Of a stretch of 64,000 nucleotides of DNA, positions 42,907-48,830 are shown piece by piece. The translations under genes were made by a program, and so were the position numbers. Within the stretch, counting starts at the first letter, position 1. The number at the start of each line of letters is the position of its first letter. This DNA comes from Acidimicrobiales bacterium. GTDB taxonomy: Bacteria > Actinomycetota > Acidimicrobiia > Acidimicrobiales > Aldehydirespiratoraceae. The stretch spans positions 2,046,001-2,110,000 of the forward strand of contig JAWKIR010000002.1 of NCBI GenBank assembly GCA_041394245.1. Reading direction: 5' to 3'. The notes below the pieces were generated by a model, which was not told where the DNA came from, searched no databases, and worked only from the letters and a program-made list of their open reading frames with translations.

Positions 42907-43712
42907 AGCCGTATCCCGCGCCGGTCGAGGGGGTCGACGTCACCCACGACGGCGGCATCGTCCGCGTGCTGCTGAACCGACCCGAGCGCCGCAACGCGCT
43001 CACCGACGAGATCGTGCAGGCGCTCATCTCGACCATCGAGGCCGCCGGATCCGACGACGATGCCCGGGTGATCCACCTCTGCGGCGCGGGCGATCACTTC
43101 TGTTCCGGGTTCGATCTGACCGGGCGCTCGAAACCCGACACGCCACCCCGAACCGGCGAGACCCAACGTCGCATGCGCTGGCAGGTCAACGAATTGATCC
43201 CGGCGATGCTCGAGACACAGATCCCGATCGTCGTCGCCGCCCGCGGGGCGGCGATGGGACTCGGGCTCGGACTCGTGCTCGCCGCCGACTTCGCGGTCGT
43301 GGCCGACGACGCCCGCCTGTCGGCGCCGATGGTGCGCTCCGGCTTCACCCCCGACAGCGGCATCTCGTGGCTCGCCCCGCGCCTCATCGGCATCGCCCGG
43401 GCCAAGGAGCTCCTCATGCTGGGGCGGGAGGTGAGCGGCACCACCGCGGCCGAGTGGGGCATGGTCCACGCCTCGGCGCCCACCTCGAACGTCGGCGAGG
43501 TCGCGGCTGCCCTGGCGGCCGAGTTGGCCGGGAGCGCAACGGTCGCCGTCGGCCTCGCCAAGGCGCTCGTGCAGCGCTCCCTGACCGCGGATCTCGACCG
43601 GCACCTGGCCGACGAGGCCATGGCCATCGAGCTGTCCAGTCGGTCCGCCGACTTCAAGGAGGCGAGCCGGGCCCGCCGCGACCAGCGCGACCCCGACTTC
43701 ACCGGCCGCTGA
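42903..43712 (+). CDS. Enoyl-CoA hydratase/isomerase (crotonase family)
   Basis: A 269-residue crotonase-fold enzyme that adds water to, isomerises or cleaves acyl-CoA. VRVLLNRPERRNAL is the first strand-helix, DHFCSGFDLTGR forms oxyanion site 1, ARGAAMGLGLGLVLAADFAV forms site 2, and APMVRSGFTPDSGISWLAPRLIG is the catalytic region. The usual catalytic acid in that last segment is not at its common place, so hydratase activity is not assured. Translation is coupled to the preceding unknown gene. Confidence 0.88.
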   Translation: MKPYPAPVEGVDVTHDGGIVRVLLNRPERRNALTDEIVQALISTIEAAGSDDDARVIHLCGAGDHFCSGFDLTGRSKPDTPPRTGETQRRMRWQVNELIPAMLETQIPIVVAARGAAMGLGLGLVLAADFAVVADDARLSAPMVRSGFTPDSGISWLAPRLIGIARAKELLMLGREVSGTTAAEWGMVHASAPTSNVGEVAAALAAELAGSATVAVGLAKALVQRSLTADLDRHLADEAMAIELSSRSADFKEASRARRDQRDPDFTGR

Positions 43713-43738
43713 TCAGGCGCCGCGCCGACGCGTCAGCG
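43707..43738. terminator. Nested hairpin between convergent genes
   Basis: Outer perfect arms CGCTGA/TCAGCG hold the two opposing stop codons. Inside lies a second stem, GGCG-CCG-CGCC. There is no T-run on either side. Confidence 0.5.
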
Positions 43739-44500
43739 TGGCGCGAACCGTTGACCGGCGTCGAGGCGGATGCAGCCGCCGTTGAGCATCGGGTTCTCGA
43801 TGATGGCGACCGCGAGGCGGGCGTACTCCTGCGGCTTGCCGAGGCGCTTCGGGAACGCGGCGTCCTTGGTCAGCGCGTCGGCGAACTCGTCGGGAATCCC
43901 CTTCGTGATACCGGTGGCGAAGAGGCTGGGCGCGATCGCGTTGACCCGGATCCCGAGCGATCCGAGATCGCGGGCCATGGTGAGGCACATGCCGGCGATA
44001 CCGGCCTTGGCGGCGGTGTAGGCGACCTGCCCGATCTGGCCTTCGAATGCGGCGATCGATGCCGTGTTGATCATCACCCCGCGCTCGCCGTCGTCGTTGG
44101 GCTCGTTGTCGCTCATCATCGCGGCGGCCAGGCGGTTGAGGTTGAACGAGGAGACGAGGTTGAGATCGACCACCCAGCGGAACTCGTCGAGCGGGTGCGG
44201 CCCGTCCTTGGAGAGCGTGCGCTTCGCCACACCGCCGCCCGCCGTGTTGACGACCGCGTCGAGACCCCCGAGGGCTGCGGCCGCCGCCTTCAGGACCTCC
44301 TCGGTTCCTTCGAAGTCGGTGACATCGCACGGATGGAAGGTGGTCCCGCCCCCGATCTCGGCGGCGACGGCTTCACCGTCGGACGACGCGAGGTCGAGGA
44401 TCGCCACGGTTCCCCCGCCGGCCACGATGGCCTCCGCTGTGGCTCGTGCCATCCCTGATGCCCCGCCGACGACGATGGCCCGTAGTCCCTTGATCTGCAT
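43733..44500 (-). CDS. Short-chain dehydrogenase, HSD17B10-like
   Basis: The 255-residue SDR opens AIVVGGASGMARATAEA, has NTAGGG, S148 and Y161-x-x-x-K165 (AYTAAKAG), and ends MLNGGCIRLDAGQRF. The layout resembles type II 3-hydroxyacyl-CoA dehydrogenase, which oxidises hydroxyacyl-CoA or hydroxysteroids with NAD. ATG 44500 follows AAGGGGAAG, a clear ribosome binding site, so this gene is one of the minority with a leader. It is divergent from the acyl-CoA ligase at 44584. Confidence 0.9.
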   Translation of the reverse strand: MQIKGLRAIVVGGASGMARATAEAIVAGGGTVAILDLASSDGEAVAAEIGGGTTFHPCDVTDFEGTEEVLKAAAAALGGLDAVVNTAGGGVAKRTLSKDGPHPLDEFRWVVDLNLVSSFNLNRLAAAMMSDNEPNDDGERGVMINTASIAAFEGQIGQVAYTAAKAGIAGMCLTMARDLGSLGIRVNAIAPSLFATGITKGIPDEFADALTKDAAFPKRLGKPQEYARLAVAIIENPMLNGGCIRLDAGQRFAPR

Positions 44501-44569
44501 GTTCTTCCCCTTGGATACGACGGTCGAATCATTGCACGGTCGCCTTTCTCGACACGAACGGGAGGGCAC

Positions 44570-44575
44570 TAGGGT
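44570..44575 (+). promoter_or_regulatory. -10 hexamer TAGGGT of the FadD3-like gene
   Basis: Eight bases separate it from ATG 44584. Confidence 0.45.
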
Positions 44576-44583
44576 CGGCCACC

Positions 44584-46164
44584 ATGAGCAGCGCACCCTG
44601 GGCCACCATTCCCGAACTGATCGACGACGCGGCGGCCCGGTTCGGCGACAACGAGGCGATGGTCGACGGCGACGTCCGCTGGAACTTCGTCGAGTTCCGC
44701 GACGAGATCCGCCGGGCGGCCCGAGCGCTGATGGCGAGCGGCATCGACAAGGGCGACCGGGTGGCCGTGTGGGCGCCCAACATCTGGGAATGGGCGGTCG
44801 CCGCGCTCGGTGTCCATGTCGCCGGTGGTGTGGTCGTGCCGGTCAACACCCGCTGGAAGGGCCGGGAGGCCGAGTACGTCCTCGGCAACAGCGCCGCGAA
44901 GATGCTCTTCACCGTCACCGACTTCCTCGACATCGACTATGTGGCCGAGCTGCGCGGGGCGACGATCCCCGACTCGCTCAACGAGATCGTCGTGATGCGA
45001 GGCACCGTGCCGGAGGGCACGACGTCGTTCGCCGATTTCATCGCCCGTGCCGACCAGGTGAGCGAGGACGAGCGAGCCGCCCGCACGGCGACGGTCACCG
45101 GCGACGACCTCTGCCACATCATGTTCACGTCGGGCACCACCGGCGACCCGAAGGGCGCCATGCTCGTCCACTCGGCGATCTGCCGGTCCTACCTGTCGTG
45201 GGCGAGCACGATCGGCATGGATCAGGACCGCTACCTGATCATCAATCCCTTCTTCCATTCCTTCGGACTCAATGCCGGCATCCTCGCCTGCCTGATGACG
45301 GGGTCGACGATCATCCCCCATCCGGTCTTCGACGTGCCCTCCGTCATGAAGCGCATCCCCGAGGAGCGCATCTCGATGCTGCCGGGGCCACCGGCGATCT
45401 ACCAGACCATCCTCAACACCGAGGATCTCGACCAGTGGGACATGTCGTCGCTACGGCTCGCCGTCACCGGCGCCGCCGCGATTCCCGTCGAGATGATCAT
45501 CCAGATGCGGGAGCGGCTCGGCTTCGAGAAGATCGTCACCGGCTACGGCCTGACCGAGTCGTCGGGCATGGCCACGATGTGCCGCCACGACGACGACCCC
45601 GAGATCATCGCCAAGACCAGCGGCCGCGCCATCGACGACGTCGAGGTGGAGATCCACGACCCCGAGGGCCGCGACGTTCCCCGGGGCGAGCCCGGCGAGA
45701 TCGTGGTGCGGGGCTACAACGTGATGAAGGGCTATCTCGACGACCCCGAGAAGACGGCCGAGACGATCGATGCCGAGGGATGGCTCCACACGGGCGACAT
45801 CGGGACCATGGACGACGCCGGCAACATCGCCATCACCGACCGCGTGAAGGACATGTTCATCAACGGCGGGTTCAACGCCTACCCGGCGGAGATCGAGAAC
45901 CTGATGATGCGCCATCCCGGAGTCGGACAGGTCGCGGTGGTCGGTGTTCCCGACCAGCGACTCGGCGAGGTCGGCTACGCCTTCGTCGTGCCGGCACCGG
46001 GTGCGGCGCAGGATGCTGCCGAGTTGATCTCGTGGTGCCGCGCGGAGATGGCCAACTACAAGTGCCCCCGCCACGTCGAGTACGTCACCGAGCTCCCCCT
46101 CAACGCCAGCGGCAAGGTCCTCAAGTACGAACTCCGCGACCGCGCCACCGCCTCCCTCCCCTGA
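44584..46164 (+). CDS. Acyl-CoA ligase, FadD3-like
   Basis: A 526-residue ATP/CoA ligase. IMFTSGTTGDPKGAMLVHSA (A3), VTGYGLTESSGMATM (A5), EGWLHTGDIGTMDDAGNIAITDR (A7-A8) and LPLNASGKVLKYELR (A10) are intact. Length and motif wording resemble FadD3, which activates the ring-derived HIP acid in actinobacterial steroid degradation. That role would need the partner genes IpdAB, which are not here. Lies back to back with a hydroxyacyl-CoA dehydrogenase. Confidence 0.88.
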   Translation: MSSAPWATIPELIDDAAARFGDNEAMVDGDVRWNFVEFRDEIRRAARALMASGIDKGDRVAVWAPNIWEWAVAALGVHVAGGVVVPVNTRWKGREAEYVLGNSAAKMLFTVTDFLDIDYVAELRGATIPDSLNEIVVMRGTVPEGTTSFADFIARADQVSEDERAARTATVTGDDLCHIMFTSGTTGDPKGAMLVHSAICRSYLSWASTIGMDQDRYLIINPFFHSFGLNAGILACLMTGSTIIPHPVFDVPSVMKRIPEERISMLPGPPAIYQTILNTEDLDQWDMSSLRLAVTGAAAIPVEMIIQMRERLGFEKIVTGYGLTESSGMATMCRHDDDPEIIAKTSGRAIDDVEVEIHDPEGRDVPRGEPGEIVVRGYNVMKGYLDDPEKTAETIDAEGWLHTGDIGTMDDAGNIAITDRVKDMFINGGFNAYPAEIENLMMRHPGVGQVAVVGVPDQRLGEVGYAFVVPAPGAAQDAAELISWCRAEMANYKCPRHVEYVTELPLNASGKVLKYELRDRATASLP

Positions 46165-46184
46165 CCCATACCTTCTGGGGTCAG
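46161..46184. terminator. Hairpin after the FadD3-like gene
   Basis: Arms CTGACCC and GGGTCAG with a 10-base loop; the left arm includes the TGA stop. Two near-identical phrases, TACCTTCTGGGG (46169) and TACCTTCTCGGGG (46192), lie in this gap. It may be part of a dispersed repeat. Confidence 0.5.
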
Positions 46185-46203
46185 ACACCCTTACCTTCTC
46201 GGG

Positions 46204-46221
46204 GCCGGCGTCGTCGCCGGC
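46204..46221 (-). terminator. Strong GC hairpin after the carbonic anhydrase gene
   Basis: GCCGGCG-TCGT-CGCCGGC has perfect 7-base arms and a tetraloop. It lies 10 bases past the stop of the leftward carbonic anhydrase gene. Confidence 0.55.
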
Positions 46222-46231
46222 GCGTCACGGA

Positions 46232-46771
46232 CTACTCCGGGAGGACCTCGTCGAGCGTTCCCGTCTCCACGTCGTAGACGAACCCGCGGATGTGGTCCTT
46301 GTGCGGGATGAACGGTGACAGCTCCAGTCGCCGCATCGACTGGCGTGTGTCGGCGTAGGGATCGACGAACGACTCGAGCGCCCAGGGCGGCCGGACCCCG
46401 AGCTCGGCCTGCATCTCGTCGTTGAAGCCTGCTTCGGTCACCTTCTGCAGACCGCAGTCGGTGTGGTGCACGAGAATGATCTCCTGGGTGCCCATCGACC
46501 GCTGCGAGAGCGCCAGCGAACGGATCACGTCGTCGGTGACGACGCCACCGGCGTTGCGGATGATGTGAGCGTCGCCACGGTCGAGCCCGAGGATGCCGAA
46601 GATCGGCATGCGGGAGTCCATACACGCCACGATCGCAACATGGCGTCTCGGGCTGACGGGAAGGCCACTCGGCTCGAATCTCGCCGCCCAGTCTCGATTG
46701 TTCGACACGAACTCGGTAGCGCTCGGCGCGAAACCATTCGGGACAGCGGGATTCTCGGCGGACGATGTCAC
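46232..46771 (-). CDS. Beta-class carbonic anhydrase
   Basis: Interconverts CO2 and bicarbonate. The 179-residue protein has zinc ligands C50 (ACMDSRM, with the D52-R54 dyad), H103 and C106 (VHHTDCGL), and DAHIIRNAGG between them. It lacks a signal peptide and is therefore cytoplasmic. It runs leftward behind the winged-helix gene, back to back with the Dab transporter. A cytoplasmic carbonic anhydrase next to a DIC pump would set the CO2/bicarbonate balance; whether it would leak or use the pumped carbon depends on regulation. Confidence 0.93.
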   Translation of the reverse strand: MTSSAENPAVPNGFAPSATEFVSNNRDWAARFEPSGLPVSPRRHVAIVACMDSRMPIFGILGLDRGDAHIIRNAGGVVTDDVIRSLALSQRSMGTQEIILVHHTDCGLQKVTEAGFNDEMQAELGVRPPWALESFVDPYADTRQSMRRLELSPFIPHKDHIRGFVYDVETGTLDEVLPE

Positions 46772-46792
46772 ATCCTGTGGTCTAGCCGATCA

Positions 46793-47110
46793 TCACTCCG
46801 ACGACGACGTTCCCCGCGGCGTCATCACCGACAGCAGATCGCCGATCACGTGCCCCTGCTCGACTCGATGCCGCATGGGGCTCTCTCCGTCGATCGCATA
46901 GTGGTTCCGGCGGCCGACTCTCGTCGGCATCAGACAGCCGGCCGCCCGCAGATCGTTGACGATCCCCTGGACCGCCCGCTCCGTGATTCCCACCTCTTCC
47001 GCGAGATCGCGCAGCCGCATCTGTGGATCGCGGGCCAGGCAGATCAGCACGTGCGTGTGGTTCGTGAGGAACGTCCAGTTCCGCTCATCCGGCTCCCGCT
47101 GGACTGCCAT
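46793..47110 (-). CDS. Small winged-helix regulator of the inorganic-carbon locus
   Basis: A 105-residue DNA-binding protein. NWTFLTNHTHVLICLARDPQMRLRDLAEEVGITERAVQGIVNDLRAAGCL is a classic winged helix, and RVGRRNHYAI is the wing. The ~20-residue C-terminal tail contains HRVEQGHVIGDLL, perhaps for dimerisation. No effector domain is attached. It sits 70 bases from the divergent dabB start, with an inverted repeat between, and one gene before carbonic anhydrase. It is the natural candidate to control both arms of the locus. Confidence 0.85.
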   Translation of the reverse strand: MAVQREPDERNWTFLTNHTHVLICLARDPQMRLRDLAEEVGITERAVQGIVNDLRAAGCLMPTRVGRRNHYAIDGESPMRHRVEQGHVIGDLLSVMTPRGTSSSE

Positions 47111-47116
47111 GAAGGG

Positions 47117-47122
47117 AGAATA
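47117..47122 (-). promoter_or_regulatory. -10 hexamer TATTCT of the regulator/carbonic anhydrase operon
   Basis: Six bases separate it from ATG 47110; no good -35 is seen. Confidence 0.5.
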
Positions 47123-47139
47123 GCGCAGAATCTCAGATA

Positions 47140-47172
47140 ATCATTGCATGAACTATATTTCATGTTTATGAT
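47140..47172. promoter_or_regulatory. Operator-like inverted repeat in the dab promoter
   Basis: ATCAT-N2-CATGAA-N6-TTCATG-N3-ATGAT. The inner arms (47147-47152 and 47159-47164) are perfect, and the outer arms repeat the symmetry with a one-base offset. The dyad covers the -35 to -10 region of the dabB promoter and lies beside the leftward promoter. A dimeric winged-helix protein bound here would occlude RNA polymerase. Confidence 0.65.
47144..47172 (+). promoter_or_regulatory. Promoter of dabB-dabA-PII, near-consensus sigma-A type
   Basis: -35 TTGCAT (47144-47149), 17-base spacer, -10 TATGAT (47167-47172), 8 bases to ATG 47181. It is the best sigma-A match in the window and lies in the most AT-rich stretch; the transcript should be leaderless. 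Confidence 0.65.
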
Positions 47173-47180
47173 ATCGCCTT

Positions 47181-48818
47181 ATGGAATACGTTCTTCTGCT
47201 TGTGCCTTTCCTGCCGCTGGCCGGCGCGCTGATCACGTTCTCGCTGCGCTCGCCGGGCAGCGGCGACGGGCACGTGGCCCAGGCGTTCGTTGCAGCGGCC
47301 GCCGTTGCGGCTGCCGTAGTGGTCATTGCGACATTCGACGCACCGCAGGAGCTCGTTCACGAGGGCGACGACGGCCGAGCGACGATCGGTCTGGTCGCCG
47401 ATCGGGGCGAGGCGATTCTCGCGCTGCTCACCACCGCGGTGAGCACGGTCGTCATCTCGTTCGCCCGTCGTGCGCTCGACGGCGACCCCCGACGGAACCG
47501 CTTCCTCGTACTGGCATCACTCCTCACCGCGAGCACCTCCACGGTGGCGCTGTCGGCGACCGGCACCGGCATTGCCGTCGGCTGGATCGCGACCGGTGCA
47601 GTGCTCGCCGCTCTGGTCGGCCACCGCCGCGATTGGGCACCGGCCCGGATGGCCATGCAGCGCACTCGACGGGCGTTCGCCGTCGGCGATGTCGCCATCG
47701 GCGCGGCGATCGTCGTCTCGATCCTCGCCGTCGGCGATCTCGATCTCCGGACCGTCGCCGCCGACGCCGGAGCGCTCGCAGCCGACGAGGTCGGTGCGGG
47801 CACCACGGCCCTCGACATCGTCGCGGTCTTGGTGGTGATCGCCGGGGTGGCCCGGTCCGCCCTCGTCCCACTGCACCGCTGGCTCCCGAGCACCATCGCC
47901 GCACCCACGCCCGTGTCCGCCCTCCTCCACGCCGGCGTCGTCAACGGCATCGGCGTGCTGATGATCCGTCTCGCTCCTGTCGTCGGAGTTTCCACACCGG
48001 CGATGGCCCTCGCCTTCGGCGCCGGCATCGTCACCGCCGTGCTCGCGACCGCCGTCATGTTGGTGCGGGCCGACGCGAAGGGTGCGCTCGCCTGGTCCAC
48101 GGCCGGCCAGATGGGGTTCATGACGGTGCAGTTGGCAGTGGGTGCATTCGCCGCAGCGCTGTTCCATCTCGTCGGCCATGCCATGTACAAGGCGGCGCTC
48201 TTCCTGGGTGCCGGCGACACCGTCTCGGCCCGCGGCCGTCTTCGCCACCTCCCCCACGCCGAATCCACACTGAACCGGACCCGCCGACTCACGATCGCCG
48301 CCACGGCGTCGGTCTCGTCGATCGGGGCCGCCTTCCTGGTGTTCGACCCGCACGTCACGACGGCGGCCGCGATCCTGGTGTTGACGTTCGGCACCCTCAC
48401 GACCGGCAACGCGGTCAACGGGTGGCTGCGCGCGGCACCCTCGACGGCGGGTTCACTGGTCATCGGGATCGGCGCCGGCGCGGCGGCGGCATTCGCCTAC
48501 GTGGGTGGGCTCAGCCTCTTCGAGATCCACGTCGCCGACACCGTCCCCTACGAAGTCGACGGCGCAGTCGGCCCGGGGGTCCTCGTCGCCACCCTCGCCG
48601 TGATCGCACTCGGCGCCGTCACGATCACCTGGCTCCCCGGCCCGAGCGGCTCGCAGATGCGGCGCCGGGCCTACGTCACCCTCCACGGCCTGACCGGGCC
48701 GCGCCTTGCGCGCCGGCCGGCGGCCACGACGATCGAGCCCCGCCGCAGCCGATCCGATGTCCTCCGTCCGACCAACCAACCCCACCTCCGCCCCACCGGC
48801 CGGATCCTCGCCCGATAG
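47181..48818 (+). CDS. dabB: Dissolved inorganic carbon transporter subunit DabB
   Basis: A 545-residue polytopic protein of the proton-conducting NuoL/Mrp antiporter family. It starts MEYVLLLVPFLPLAGALITF and keeps the core LVPLHRWLPSTIAAPTPVSALLHAG (about residues 230-255) with its Lys/His channel residues replaced in part. FHLVGHAMYKAALFLGAGD supplies the second conserved helix with Lys. About 14 helices are seen, and the basic C-terminal tail is cytoplasmic. Adjacent dabA identifies it as DabB, which couples cation flow to CO2 hydration, rather than a respiratory subunit. Confidence 0.9.
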   Translation: MEYVLLLVPFLPLAGALITFSLRSPGSGDGHVAQAFVAAAAVAAAVVVIATFDAPQELVHEGDDGRATIGLVADRGEAILALLTTAVSTVVISFARRALDGDPRRNRFLVLASLLTASTSTVALSATGTGIAVGWIATGAVLAALVGHRRDWAPARMAMQRTRRAFAVGDVAIGAAIVVSILAVGDLDLRTVAADAGALAADEVGAGTTALDIVAVLVVIAGVARSALVPLHRWLPSTIAAPTPVSALLHAGVVNGIGVLMIRLAPVVGVSTPAMALAFGAGIVTAVLATAVMLVRADAKGALAWSTAGQMGFMTVQLAVGAFAAALFHLVGHAMYKAALFLGAGDTVSARGRLRHLPHAESTLNRTRRLTIAATASVSSIGAAFLVFDPHVTTAAAILVLTFGTLTTGNAVNGWLRAAPSTAGSLVIGIGAGAAAAFAYVGGLSLFEIHVADTVPYEVDGAVGPGVLVATLAVIALGAVTITWLPGPSGSQMRRRAYVTLHGLTGPRLARRPAATTIEPRRSRSDVLRPTNQPHLRPTGRILAR

Positions 48819-48830
48819 GAGCGGGTCGAC

